A stretch of DNA of 62,413 nucleotides from Chrysomallon squamiferum. Its lineage: Eukaryota > Mollusca > Gastropoda > Neomphalida > Peltospiridae. The translations under genes and the position numbers were made by a program. Each line of letters opens with the position of its first letter. Positions within the stretch are counted from its first letter, which is position 1. Under the pieces are notes generated by a model. The model ran no database searches and was not told where the DNA came from. It worked only from the letters and a program-made list of their open reading frames with translations. This document shows positions 1-12,092 of the stretch, in pieces. The stretch spans positions 15,367,966-15,430,378 of the forward strand of contig CM022667.1 in NCBI GenBank assembly GCA_012295275.1. Direction: 5' to 3'.

Positions 1-684
1 TTCACAATGTCCGTTCTAGCTCTTGTTTTAGCTGACGTGCTTTCAAAACGTTTTTTCGTCGGTTATTTTTACAGTTTCTGGAATAATTTATTTTTGGTGA
101 CATACTATTATATTTCCGTTTGCTTTGGTTCTGAATTTTCCCTTTTGCCGTTTTACAACTATTTTTAATTTTCCGACGAAACAAATAAAAGGTGAATATG
201 TACCTCTTTCAGAACGAGTCTAGACTGTAGAACAGATATTTAACATTATCTCAGCCTAACTGTGTCACAACCTTCCGCATTGTAACGCTAGTGGAAATAA
301 AGTGATTTGCAGATATGGATCGTAAACTAACCAATATCGCCTTGAGTTCTCCCAACTGACCAAATACTTCCATTTCACTGGATGTTTATTTTTATTCTAA
401 TATTTGATTAAATGTTTTTAACATAACATCCTGAAAATTTCATATTATCATATTGCTCTTTAACGGCTATATGAGAATCACTATTTGTTTCAATAAAAAC
501 TAAATTGTCATTATTCCGTTTTTCTTAAGTGACCACGACAAATATGATATCATTTCAGTGTTTTTTTATGTCGTGTTTTTTCCAAGTGATTTAGAAATAA
601 TTTCAGTTTGAGGACTTTTATATTTTTTGTCACATACCTACAAAACGTAATGTGTCTTTATTCATTTGAATTCAGGTTACTGAA

Positions 685-685
<1 letters not shown>

Positions 686-759
<74 letters not shown>

Positions 760-776
760 TGTTGTTGTTGTTGTTG
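686..776. repeat. (ATT)n then (GTT)n microsatellite
   Basis: Uninterrupted ATT triplets followed by GTT triplets. The rest of 1-850 is AT-rich non-coding sequence downstream of family P member 1; I see no gene in it. A Lys/Arg-rich open frame at 2-184 (-) has no supporting context. Confidence 0.9.
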
Positions 777-852
777 CTGTTATTATTATTAATATAACAT
801 GATAAACTAAAAAAAAACCATCAAACTTTGAAACGAATTCTCGTTTTTCATT

Positions 853-2584
853 TCAGTCTGTAATTTTATCACATCTGAACAAACCAAGTACATCTGTCGT
901 GAACCACTTTTTCATTTTTCCTCCACTTTTCTTGTACGTGTAATAAAACTTTCGAAATTCACCTTCTGTTGTTATGATTCCAGACCACAGCTGGTAAGAT
1001 GTTTCATTTACAAAAGATCTGCCGTAGTTTTCATCAGACTGAGTGTTGACGTGGTAAATCAATTCAGCAGCTACGTGGACGTTGTTAGACACATCCAGAT
1101 GATCAACGTCGACAATTTCAAACTTTCCGTTAGGATATTCGACGACAACACGGACTGAAGCACCTTTCAGAACCATCTCTCTCAATTTTGTGACTGATCC
1201 ACTCTGTATCTCTCCGCCATATTTTACACACAAAACTTTGATCCATTCCCGTGTGTCCACAAACCAGTCTATTTGTTGTTCTTCTTCAACATCTTCTATT
1301 ACAGTTGCTGTTTCAAATGTGTATCTTCGAGTTAAAACTTGACCGTTAGAAAATACCAGCTTCCTCTGCGCGATACCGGATACTGCAAAGGATTTTACTG
1401 CAGTTGGTTCAATTATTTCTTCTAAAGAGGCAGATACGTACTTACCACAAATACGTACAGACTTCGTGCTTATAGACAAACCCGCGATGAAAACCCTTAG
1501 TCGATGACCACTAAGTAAGGCGCGAGCTAAATTATCTACAGATCCATGAACGTGTTGACCAGTTTGATTAACAGTGAATATTTTAACCCAACAATCGTCA
1601 GTGCACCAGGAATAAGAATAGGGGTACGTGCTGTTGTTCCTGATAGCTCCAGCAATAAGATTCCAACGAAGAACGTACCACATGCCAGTGTTTGTATTTC
1701 TGCTCAGAAACCAATACAGTGGAGATTTAAATATACCATATTCATCAGGAAATTGTTGTCCAAGTTCACTGTAAGCGTCTGCCGATATTTTTCCTGATTG
1801 TTTCTCAACAAATACAGTTATAGAAGACGTTAGAGACGAACCTTCTTCAATCTTGGAAACCAACCAGTTGTAATCACCAGAAATAACATTACCATGCTTG
1901 TCGTTTTTTAATTTGGGTGTTCCGTTGGAGAAATCTTTGGCATACCATTTAGCTTTTATTTCTGTTCTGTCTCTCAACATCTCTGGGCCAGCGATATCTA
2001 CTCCCACTGACAAACGGTATTTACCGTTAGTGATTTTACTGAATAGTCTGTTCGGATTGGTAGCAAACATGTTCCAAGAAGATTTCTCAAGTTTCAAACA
2101 GTCAGTGTCCACAAGGTCGTTATTTTTAATTCCGTGTTGATCGACAGAGCGGATATCTTTGCCTTCTGCGAAAACTTTTAATTTAACATTGCATGATTTG
2201 TTCACCTCTGTTTTCAAACTGTTCAGTGTTGCGATGTTCTCTGTATCATGAACCATTCGCCAGTAGGAGTAACAGGAATCTGGAATTTAAAATTAATACT
2301 TGAAATTCAAAGAAATGACAGAGACAACGATAATAACGCAGAAACCACGATGCGGTTAGGTTAAAGGTGAGACGCAACAACCAGACGATTAGCACGATTA
2401 GCTAATAACAAGAAGAACAGCAGGGAAAAAGATGCTCACGACGACGATATTATCAATAACAAGATTAAAAAGCGACAATACGGTAAAAATTTATAATAAT
2501 AGTGATGATGATAATAATAATAATAATAATAATAAAATAATAATAATATTATTATGATGATGATGATTATTATTATTATGATTA

Positions 2585-2627
<43 letters not shown>

Positions 2628-3601
2628 AAATGAAGAAGAAGAAGAAATATAACAGAGATTACAACATAAAGAAATACTGTTCAATTATTAAGAGTAACTA
2701 AATATGAGGAAACAAGGAAGCGGATCTACACGTGATTGGAAAAGAGTACACGAAACTATGATTCTTTACGTCGTACCCGTCTTCTGTTAGATGTAAGAAT
2801 ATATAGCAATGTGCACTCACACTGACGTCCTCTGAACCGGTTCCAGATTCCACATGTTTCTTACCTTCTACGATATTTTCACAGAACGGACCTCCGTAAC
2901 CTGGAGTACAGACGCAATATCCATTTTCATCTGGAAAACCACTGTTCTTGCATCGATTCTAAAACACAGGAGAAATTCATCTTTGTTGTTGTCACTGTAG
3001 TAGTAGTAGCAGTTGTTGTTCTTGTTGTGGTTGTTATTATTATTACTATTACTATTATTATTAGTATTATTAGTATTAGTATTAGTATTAGTATTATTAT
3101 TATTATTATCATTATTATTAATAATGAATGGATGGAAAGCTAATGTACAGAATCATCATAATTGATTTGTTATTTTAATTGATTTATGATAAATTCAAAA
3201 GTTTGAAATATTAGCTAATATTCTAAACTAATACTTTCCATAATTTCACAAGAATGTTTGTTCTAAACTTATATTCAAACACGTGTAATACTTACTATGG
3301 TAAAAACTCCACAGACTGCGTTATCTGCACTGACATCAGTCAAACTGGCCAAATTGAAAACTCCAAATAGATGACAGATACCTGGACATACGATCATTCC
3401 GTTACACCTTTGATCACTGCCACATGACGCAGCACAATGAAACTTAGAAGTGACTGAACTGCTACTGAAGACATTTCGTACAATTCTTCTAAACCTTTCT
3501 TTGGTAACAATTTCTTTGTTTAGTTCAAAAATACGAGAGCTTGTCTCTGCCGACGTCATTGTGAACAGCAGCAAAACGTTGACAATGATTACAGTAAGCA
3601 T
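853..3601 (-). CDS. Family P member 1: secreted PAN-like/EGF-like/four-module protein, altered C-terminus
   Basis: Three coding exons on the minus strand: 3601-3296, 2958-2865 and 2279-853, joined in phases 0 and 1 with canonical GT-AG ends, give 608 residues. The start at 3601 aligns with the paralogue at 51240 and begins the hydrophobic signal peptide (MLTVIIVNVLLLFTMTSA); a longer upstream open frame is not supported by the paralogues. Exon 1 has the family core [18 protein letters not shown], but the first PAN cysteine (SCG in paralogues) is serine here. Exon 2 encodes an EGF-like unit with CVC and GYGGPFC. Exon 3 carries the WCTDDCWVK and [13 protein letters not shown] blocks. Close to the 3' end one base is missing relative to the paralogues (GGAGG-AAAAATG versus GGAGGCGAACATG), so the usual ending CTWFVQM is replaced by a longer out-of-frame tail ending CDKITD. 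Function unknown; extracellular location is inferred from the signal peptide. Confidence 0.85.
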
Positions 3602-5049
3602 CGTTTCAAGAAAAAGACCTGTCAAAATAACAAATATAAAGTAATCAGGTAAATACTGAATGAATGAAAGAATATTTTGTTTCTCAGGACAAAATAAAAG
3701 AAATCCGTTGAAAAATGTAAATATTCTAGATACAGCTGAAGAAAAGTTTCTGAAAATTGGTGAGAACATTTACATGTTCTGTAGCTTCGTTTTTGAACTC
3801 AGCTATTTTAAGGTTTTAATATATGATTCTTTGCATAAACTCTTTTGTTGACGAAATTACTTAAGAATAATACTTCAAGTCATTAATCTCAAATTATTAG
3901 TGCCGTTAGCTCTGTTAAGAGTGTTTATATGGAAATCTTTGCAATGTTAGGTTCGCTGAAAATCTGCTAAAACATCAGATATCTCAGTTTTATCATGGAA
4001 TATTTTGCTAAAGAAACTCGGTGAGAACAAGGTTTCAAAGTATTAATCTGTATGTCCTTAGATTTTCAGCTGTATTTCCTTAGTTAGAACATTTCTTACC
4101 GTTACATTTGACGTCTGTGTACTTAGACTGGCTGATGATAATCTGTTGATTATAGAAATAAAACTGTGACTACACGCCGAATTATCACTGAGGAAATGCC
4201 TTGAAAAGCAGATTTCACAATTTAATATACGTCTCTGCACCTTAAAGTTAGTTTATGAATTCCTTAATAACTGTATTTGAAAGCAAATATATAAAATTCC
4301 AGTAGTTGCTGGCTTAGTTGATAAACGACACATTATCAGTCGTTCTGATTGGTTCCGTTTCGGTGTTAGGCTTTTTCAAAGGTCATGAAAAAATGAAACA
4401 ATTCACTGTAGTAAAAAGATATTCTGTTTTAAATCATTGTTATTAAAAATCAGCTGAGTATCCTGTTTTCTCTCTCAACATTTCTTAATTTAATTGTTGT
4501 TTTGTTGCTTTTAATTTTGATTTTTCCTTCATATGCAAAATAAACTGCTTCTGATCGTGTTTAAAATCGAAAATAATAAATTACTTTTGTCATTTATTTT
4601 CACTTTCTGCTTCTTATGTTAGAAGAAATTACTTTCTTTGATGTTGGAATACAAAAACCTGAAAATTCTTTGTCTGCATGGAAATTGTGATTTTTTTTAC
4701 CAAGGAATGTTTCATTGAAATGGTTTAATCTGTGATCTTAGTAAAAGAGATATGAAGTCAAAATGATGTATTTCCCAGAAAACTGGTGTAAATCAATCTT
4801 TCCCCGTTTATGCCTTCAGAGTTGTTATTTTTCCATTGTTTGTAAAGAAGAAGTACATGCAGCAACGACAAAGATCCCTGCTAACTATAAACAAGGAGCA
4901 TAGTTCGAAAGGAAATAAATAATTATCTAACATAATTATCTCTTTCAGGCACATTCAACGGATAAATTGTTTATGTATAAAAATTCATGGCTTAAGGTGA
5001 ATAATATTAAGAATAATGAAAATGACAGCATCAAATAAGTTTAAATATT

Positions 5050-5207
5050 TTTATTCAGATTAAGTGAAAAGTCTAAACAAAGCAAAAGCTATCTTGGTGT
5101 ACACTTTGTCCTTTCAGTGACTTCAGTATAAATCTATTTCATTAGACATAATCACAGTTCTGTGTCAAATCTTCACTGAGCCGAGTTTGCATCAAGCTGA
5201 TCCGTCC
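5050..5207 (-). terminator. 3' untranslated exon and poly(A) signal of family G member 1
   Basis: An acceptor (AATACAG on the minus strand) opens an exon at 5207. It runs through a segment matching 49349-49500 of the other G copy and reaches AATAAA at 5055-5050. The stop codon lies in the preceding exon, which ends a few bases after GAACTGGACAAAG with a GTATG donor, so the 3' UTR is spliced. Confidence 0.6.
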
Positions 5208-5774
5208 CTGTATTAAAATAAACGAATAGATAAATAAATTAACACTATTTTGGTCACAAATTGCAGTCACAGAGTTATAAGCATAACAGTAAAACATAAT
5301 AATTATAAATATAGCTTGTATGTAAGTGACGATCTATGGACGTTTGTATTTATCTATGTATTATATATGTATATATGTCTGTCTGCATGTGTGTATGTAT
5401 ATATGTGTTTTTATGTGCATGTCTGTCTATATATATGTATATACGTGTATATTTAATATATATTTAAACAAGTCTGTCTCTATGTGTGGTTTCGTATTTG
5501 TATGCAAATGTATTTATGACAAATGAATAAATAAATAAATATATATATATATATATATTTATTCTTCTCAATTTAAATATTATCATACATATAATAGTAC
5601 TTTAATTTGCTCATCTGTGTTTGTTTTGTTTGGTTGTTTTTTTCTTCTTTATTTTTTTTTTTTTTTTTTTTAAATTATTATTTTAGTTCTTTAAAGAGTG
5701 ATAACAAAACATACCTTTGTCCAGTTCCTATTCTGTTTCTGTCTCTTTCTTTGTTTCCTCGTCAAGTTCAGTGT

Positions 5775-6853
5775 TCAATTCATTTTCCGCTTTTTCTCTT
5801 CGCTGGATTCTTGTTTATCTTCAGCAGCCAGTTCAGACTCCATATCTTTCTCTTCCTTCTCTTCTTTCTTAGCTTCCTTTTCCAACTCCTTCGTTATCTC
5901 ATCTTCCGCCTTTTTCTCTTCCTCTGCCATTTTCTCTTTGATATCTGTTTCCATTTTGTCGATGACGTCAGCGGCTTTGTTCAAAGCATCAGCTTCGTCA
6001 GTTTGTTTGTCTTTGAGGAGGAGATCTGCGATTTCTCTGAGCAGACCTGACACATCACCTAATCCCATACTAGATTGTCCATCACCACCTCCTAATCCCG
6101 AGCTAGATTGTCCCTCACCTCCTCCTAATCCCATACCTGATAGTCCATCACCTCCTCCTAATCCCATACCTGATAGTCCCTTACCTCCTCCTAATCCCAT
6201 ACCTGATAAACCATCACCTCCTCCTAAACCCAAACCCATACCAGATAGGCCATCACTTTCTCCTAATCCCATACCTGATAGTCCATCACCTCCTCCTAAT
6301 CCCATACCTGATAAACCATCACCTCCTCCTAAACCCAATCCCATACCAGATAGGCCATCACTTTCTCCTAATCCCATACCAGATAGTTCATCACCTCCTC
6401 CTAATCCCAATCCCATACCTGATAAACCATCACCTCCTCCTAAACCCAATCCCAAGCCAGAGAGTTCATCACCTCCTCCTAATCCCAATCCCAAGCCAGA
6501 GAGTTCATCACCTCCTCCTAGTCCCAGTCCCATACCTGATAGTCCATCACCTCCTCCTAATCCCAATCCCAATCCCAAGCCAGTGAGTTCATCACCTCCT
6601 CCTAGTCCCAGTCCCATACCAGACAGTCCATCATCTCCTCCTAATCCCAATCCCAAGCCAGAGAGTTCATCACCTCCTCCTAGTCCCAGTCCCATACCAG
6701 AGAGTCCATCATCTCCCAGTCCGATAGAGGCATCGTCCAGATCTTTATCACTAGTCAGCAGGGCTAGAAGATCAGCGATTTTGTCCGAGCCTAAGCTATT
6801 TTTACCTTCTGGAGAGAAGAGGTCAGTAGTTTGAGGAAGTTCAGTTTAATGTT

Positions 6854-6908
<55 letters not shown>

Positions 6909-7059
6909 TTTGTTTATTTATTTACTTCAAATCATCTCTTTTTTTCTTCTATTGCTTATTGTAATATAAAGTAAAATACTTACCATCACCTTCAACAGTG
7001 ATTCTGTAACTTAGAGCTGTAGCCACAAGAACACTCAAAATTAGGATAAAATAATTCAT
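5775..7059 (-). CDS. Family G member 1: secreted Gly/Leu-rich repeat protein with charged tail
   Basis: The coding part is two exons: 7059-6984 (76 nt, ATG directly after a TTTCAG acceptor) and 6808-5775, giving 369 residues. The first exon encodes a signal peptide (MNYFILILSVLVATALSYR). The second starts with a short helix-like segment ([17 protein letters not shown]), then about 18 repeats of the type [11 protein letters not shown], some with an extra LG and some with ELSG or ESDG. After the repeats come [14 protein letters not shown] and a Glu/Lys-rich, probably helical tail. An untranslated first exon ends at 7566 (donor GTGAG) and a 3' untranslated exon starts at 5207, both shared with the copy at 46.3-49.5 kb. 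Relative to that copy one base is missing in the tail (GAAAAAGCGG versus GAAAAAAGAGG), so this protein ends early at KRKMN. The long proline-rich open frame on the other strand is an antisense artefact of the repeat. Role unknown; structural secreted proteins often look like this. Confidence 0.8.
6853..6925. repeat. (TTTA)n microsatellite
   Basis: TTTA tetranucleotide array in the intron between the two coding exons of family G member 1. Confidence 0.9.
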
Positions 7060-7152
7060 CTGAAATAATAATAATAAGAAGAAGAAGAAGAAGAAGAAGA
7101 TAAAAATAAGTTCTTATTCTGTTTACAATCCTTTATTATCAAAAAATAATTA

Positions 7153-7246
<94 letters not shown>
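7153..7246. repeat. (TA)n-(CA)n compound microsatellite
   Basis: TA dinucleotides switch to CA dinucleotides, in the first intron of family G member 1. Confidence 0.9.
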
Positions 7247-7251
<5 letters not shown>

Positions 7252-7565
7252 CTGGAACTGATAGTTCCCACTGATCTGTCTACAAATCTCCAAGGTTTTG
7301 ACACATAATAAATTGTATTTCTTGTTCTGATATAATTTATAACGTGCAGAAAATATATAAAGCTTATCAAATATTTCTACAATTTAAACTCTTTTTTTTT
7401 TTTCATTATGGATTACCTAAATGGTCTGTAAATTCCGAATTATATTTACTAATAATAATATTTTACTCATTTCGTAAATTATCTACGACTACTGCTATTG
7501 AAAAGCAGTACGTATTTTCATTTTTACAAGTAAAATATTGTTTTAACATTGCGAACATTACTCAC

Positions 7566-7670
7566 CTTATTTGGTCAAAGCTGTAAAAAAGGTTTGATAC
7601 ATTTTGGCTGTCTATCGCGATCTTATATACTTTAAAACCAGATGTTACTAAGGTGCAGACGTCACCATTT
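7566..7670 (-). promoter_or_regulatory. Promoter and 5' untranslated exon of family G member 1
   Basis: On the minus strand there is a TGACGTCT element (7664-7657), about 28 bases later a TATATAA box (7629-7623), then a stretch matching the first exon of the copy at 46.3 kb, ending in a GTGAG donor after 7566. About 100 bases are nearly identical to 46200-46320 while the distal flanks have diverged. TGACGTCT is one base from a consensus CRE; binding of a CREB/ATF factor is inference. Confidence 0.65.
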
Positions 7671-8306
7671 AATTACCGACCGATGTCGCACTTATCTGCA
7701 TAAAATAAAATAACCACATAATATTAACGTATTTTGTATACAACAATAGGTATTTATAGACTATAAATAAATTATGGTTGCCGCATAATGAAGAGACTCT
7801 TCTCTCTTTTGTTAACGAAACGTAACTATAGAATGGTTTGACCGCAATGATACATATGGCTGAATCTCTTGTTATTTCTACGGCGTCACGTTTTGTTTTA
7901 TCATCTGATTAAATTAGGTGTGAGTGATCACTGTTAAGAGAAAACTACATGCCAATTGACTTCGACGACACGTGTTTTATTTTGCTCGTTAATCTTAGAT
8001 TTTAAAACAGTATTTTTCTTTAATTGTACTGGCTTTAATTTTGGGTGTTATCGTCGTTACAGTCCTTAGATGATGATGATGATGACGTTGATGTTTATGA
8101 TGATGATGAAGATGTTTATAATGGTGATAACGATGATGTTATGATGATGATGACGATGATGATGATTATAATAAAATTAATGATTAATTCAACACTGAGT
8201 GTTGACTGTTAATAGAAAATCCATCGTAATAATTGATTTTATTTCGCTCGTTAAATTATGTTGTTTAATGCAGCAGATAGAATAGACAGACAGGCAGCAA
8301 TGAGAG

Positions 8307-8307
<1 letters not shown>

Positions 8308-8396
<89 letters not shown>
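8308..8396. repeat. (CA)n-(GA)n microsatellite
   Basis: Short CA run then about 38 GA units. The stretch 7680-8650 otherwise holds the outer end of the inverted duplication and a GATGATG-rich patch near 8075-8165. Confidence 0.9.
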
Positions 8397-8400
<4 letters not shown>

Positions 8401-8656
8401 CTATGAATATGAAAAAGTAACAACAAACACATACAATATAGACTACTAGAGCTAGAAAAACAATTATACAAAATAAAATAAAATTAGCGACACACACACA
8501 CAAGCACATCGATAACTAAACCCACACACAAATTAAATGAAAACCAAGAATGCAATAGCAACTTGAATTAGCATTACACGGAGAACAAAACTAGAATATG
8601 AAAACGAGAGAAAAATTAGTCACAGTCACAAATTAATTTGTAAAAACAACTGGCTT

Positions 8657-9096
8657 TGTCTAATATTGGTTTTGGTTTGGTAGGTCATAGTCTAGGTTTA
8701 AGAGACGACGGCCTATCTGATATTTGTCTAGGTTTAGCAGATGGTCTGTCTGTTGACGGTTTAGGTTTAGCAGTTGATGGTCTTTGTGATGATGGTCTAT
8801 CTGATATTTGTCTAGGTTTAGCAGATGGTCTGTCTGTTGACGGTTTAGGTTTAGCAGTTGATGGTCTTTGTGATGATGGTCTATCTGATATTTGTCTAGG
8901 TTTAGCAGATGGTCTGTCTGTTGACGGTTTAGGTTTAGCAGTTGATGGTCTTTGTGATGATGGTCTATCTGATGGTGGGCTAGGTTTAGGAGATAACGGT
9001 CTGTCTTCTACCGGCTTAGGCTTAGAAGATGATTCTAATTTGGTTATTGGACAGAAAAGTAGCAATAAAGACACAAGTGACACAGCAGAATCATAA
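8657..9096 (+). pseudogene. Possible third family G copy: Gly/Leu-rich open segment with three 84-bp tandem repeats
   Basis: An open frame with the family G flavour (DDGLSD, GLGLAVDGL) contains about three nearly identical 84-bp (28-codon) repeats from about 8717 to 8968. It then decays into GLGLGDNGLSSTGLGL and stops at 9096. It has no ATG: an in-frame TAA at 8641 precedes it. No signal-peptide exon like those of the two good copies was found upstream. An acceptor at TTTGGTTTGGTAG near 8683 could make it an internal exon. The opposite strand is open too, but only the plus strand reads like family G. Most likely a decayed or rearranged copy; a real exon is not excluded. Confidence 0.4.
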
Positions 9097-9668
9097 AGTG
9101 AGACAGAAACTAAAGTGAAGAATGAAATGAAAAATTGAAGAAAAAGAAGAAAATAAGGAATATAAAGAAATTGGTAAAGGTTAATTAACGTTCTTAATTT
9201 AAAATAATATAACAAGTCAAAACAGATTGATATTGTTCCTAGAATCTTAAAGAATGGTTAACTTTGCAAAACTATAATTCCCCAGAGTAGCGTATAAACC
9301 ATTTTCCAACAGATAACTGAAATTTGCATTCGACCGAAACATAGATAACATTTTAAAAATAGTGACTGTAGTTAATTATATGTTTTAATAGTATTAATGC
9401 AAAAGTACTAAGCAATTCTAAACTGATGATATACAAATCCAGTTTAATAAATCTAATATTTTATGCATTTCAAATATTTATTACTTTATTAGATATTATT
9501 TTTAAAAATGTTGATTAACATATCTCTCATCATAATCTAAATCAAAGCCTCTAGTGTTTGAAGAGGGAAACGTTCTAATGAATTAAACAACTGATACAGT
9601 GTTCTGTAAGTATCCATGATCAGAATATTACAAAAATCTGTATCGATTCTCTAGGAAAACAGTTTGAC

Positions 9669-9770
9669 ATGGGAGTGAAAAAGGAAGAAAATCAATGGAA
9701 GAAAGAATTTAAAGAAGAACTAGAAAAAGAAGCTAAGGAAAACGAAAACATAGAGAAATGTGTGTTTTAG
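9669..9770 (+). other. Short Glu/Lys-rich open segment resembling the family G tail
   Basis: From ATG at 9669 to TAG at 9770 the frame reads as a charged peptide with KEELEKEAKENE, close to TKELEKEAKKEEK in the tail of family G. It lies about 570 bases after the Gly-rich segment at 8.66-9.1 kb on the same strand, so it may be the tail of the same broken third copy. Short and charged, so chance similarity is possible. Confidence 0.3.
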
Positions 9771-9995
9771 TATTTCATAAAACTAATTTCACGTTTATAA
9801 GTCTACAGTGTTCATTCAACATTTTTTTCGTTCGACAATTTTAAATCCGGAATGAACCTTGGCATAGAACACGATGAATTATTCTCCTTAAGGTTCATTT
9901 CGTTTTACAGTTAGTGCCACAAGATTTCGCATCAAATGCAAAAGTATATATGTAATGCGTTTGTGTAAAACTGTGTATTAATAGTTCATAAACAG

Positions 9996-10093
<98 letters not shown>

Positions 10094-10234
10094 CGTAGAC
10101 ACACATCCAGACACATACACACACAGACAGACATGTGTGTGTGTGTATATATATATATAGGTAGATAGATAGATATTAAGATAAATAGATAGATAGATAG
10201 ATAGACAGATAGATATTAAGATAGATAGATAGAT
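9996..10234. repeat. (CT)n, CA and GATA microsatellite cluster
   Basis: CT dinucleotides to 10086, CA/TG runs to 10150, and GATA tetramers 10165-10234. The region 9100-11490 otherwise shows AT-rich non-coding DNA with ATT/GTT triplet runs near 11010-11200 and no recognisable gene apart from the short charged segment at 9.67 kb. Confidence 0.85.
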
Positions 10235-11142
10235 AAAACATACATGTTGTATATTTTTCAGATATTGCAGACTTAAACACAACATCACAGGCATCAGCGT
10301 CATAAAACTCATAAAGCCTGAAAAGTATTAAAAGAAGATTATTATCTGAACTTTTTCATTTTTGGTTTTCATTCTGTTATTCATTTTAAACTTATTGAAC
10401 TGGTTGTTGTTGATATCGACTTACTGGAACATAATTTATCACAAGATATAAAAAGCATAGAAACTGTTTGGTCCATGTCTAATCATCTCTGTTAAAATTA
10501 ATTTTAAGAAATTTGAAGAATAAATCTGTTTCGCTCAAGCTTTCATTAACAAGTCAGTCAGGATCTTTTCAGAGTCAGATGGTTTAATCGTGTTTACAAT
10601 GCTTACACTAGCACGACCCTGAACCATCAGGACATTATGATAAACTGAAACAAAACTGAGTGTGTTGCGTAGATATTTATTTATTTCACCTTGACCGACA
10701 CTGCCTTTATTTACAGTTTCATCCAGTTGTATTAGATACAGATTACGGTATCTTTAGAAATAACTGTTTTAATGCATATTTTCAACGAATCAAATAATAT
10801 TTACCTTGATGTTTTATTTAATCCAATCAGAGAATATGCCTTTTTGCAGTGAAATAAATGAAAGCAGTAATTGTTCCTATAGCAGTTATTAATTATTTTT
10901 TAATACTGGAAAATATAGATTTGTCACTGATGTATGTTGTCATTCTAACGTTGAAAAGAATAAATGAAAACTCTGCAGTTCTGTCTTCTTCGGTGTCATT
11001 TATTATGATAAGTATTATTATTATTGTTGTTGTTGTTGTTGTTGTTGGGTATTGTAGTTTGACGAAGACGAAGAGGATAATGATGATGTCTTTGATGCTA
11101 TCATTGCTCTTGTTGTTCATGATTATGATGATGACGATAATG

Positions 11143-11180
<38 letters not shown>

Positions 11181-11492
11181 GTTGTTGTTGTTGTTGTTGT
11201 TTTGTTGTTTTTGTTTTTTGATGACGATGGTGATAAAATGTCATTATACGTAGATAACCGTGATGACTGAAACCAATCCACTATGAATATAATGATAACA
11301 GAAGGTTCAAAATGGCTAAAGTTGAAGGACCTCTTTTCGAACTCTAAGGAAAGTCAGTGTGAATTCCAGTCAGTTTTTTAAAAGATTTTTTATTTTTTAT
11401 AATTTGCATAAATTCATTATCTCAGTATATTTCATCGGTATCAAAACTAAAATTAAAAAAAATAAATAAATAAGAAAAGTATTTTGACAACA

Positions 11493-11690
11493 TTAACAAA
11501 TCAGTACGTTAAACTGTTTGAATGGTTCACTTCTGAACAAATTAGGCGCAAATACAGTGAACCATGTCTTCATGTTTTGGTCCACAATAAATATAAATCG
11601 CATAACAGCATTCCATAAAATAAAAACTTCATACAGGTCAAGTTCATTGATGGATGTAAATAAACATCCTTTTTCGCACGTCATAAACTG
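11493..11690 (-). pseudogene. Relic of the 3' end of a family P exon 3
   Basis: On the minus strand at about 11585-11515 the bases match the last codons of exon 3: the ending [16 protein letters not shown] appears as KHEDMVHCICA, a stop, then FVQK and a stop. The preceding bases are only weakly alignable. It has no exons 1 or 2 and is separate from the next relic at 12.1 kb. Confidence 0.5.
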
Positions 11691-12092
11691 ATGATAAATA
11701 TAAGGGTATATTTATATTTTACAAAAAATTATGTTTAACCCCTCTGTCTATATGTATATCTATAAATGTATTTATACATTTTTATAATATATAGGTATAT
11801 GTGTATGGGGGTTTCAACCGCAGTGTTAGCATACGTTTTGTTTAAAAGAAATCACCCCAAACAATAAAACAATAACTTGGAAATATACAGATTTTATCAA
11901 ATCCTTCATTTGTACTGACATCAATACAATATAATGTTGAACTTAAAATGAAGTTTGGACGAAACTTACAAAACAGCCTCTCTCTGCTTCTATGTTCGTA
12001 CAAGTATTTGTGTTAGCAATAAAGTAAGAAAATATAATTTTAAATAGTTAAGCGATTTCTTCTTAAAAGATTTAATTTCGTTCAAATTCATG

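Larger units (their letters stand above)
853..8060. repeat. Left arm of a long-range inverted duplication (P1 + G1)
   Basis: The order family P gene, family G gene, promoter and about 400 bases beyond it is the mirror image of 45.85-53.98 kb. Beyond the genes, matching anchors include ATCATCTGATTAA (7901-7913) and CGACACGTGTTTT (7966-7978), with counterparts near 45960 and 45910. Confidence 0.7.

Noticed and set aside
2-184. 60-residue Lys/Arg-rich open frame at the left edge (minus strand)
   Set aside because: No homology I recognise, AT-rich composition, no supporting splice or promoter context; cut by the window edge.
5698-6834. 378-residue proline-rich open frame on the plus strand ([11 protein letters not shown] repeats)
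   Set aside because: Antisense to the Gly-rich repeat of family G. The minus strand has the signal-peptide exon, splice sites and spliced UTRs; the plus frame has none of these.
8258-8449. Open frames rich in RERERE or SLSLSL over GA/TC arrays, here and near 10.0, 15.8, 28.5, 35.3, 40.7 and 43.1 kb
   Set aside because: Dinucleotide repeats are open in several frames by chance; no coding evidence.
8685-9215. Proline/serine-rich open frame on the minus strand
   Set aside because: Mirror of the 84-bp repeat. The plus strand carries the DGLS-type family G signature.
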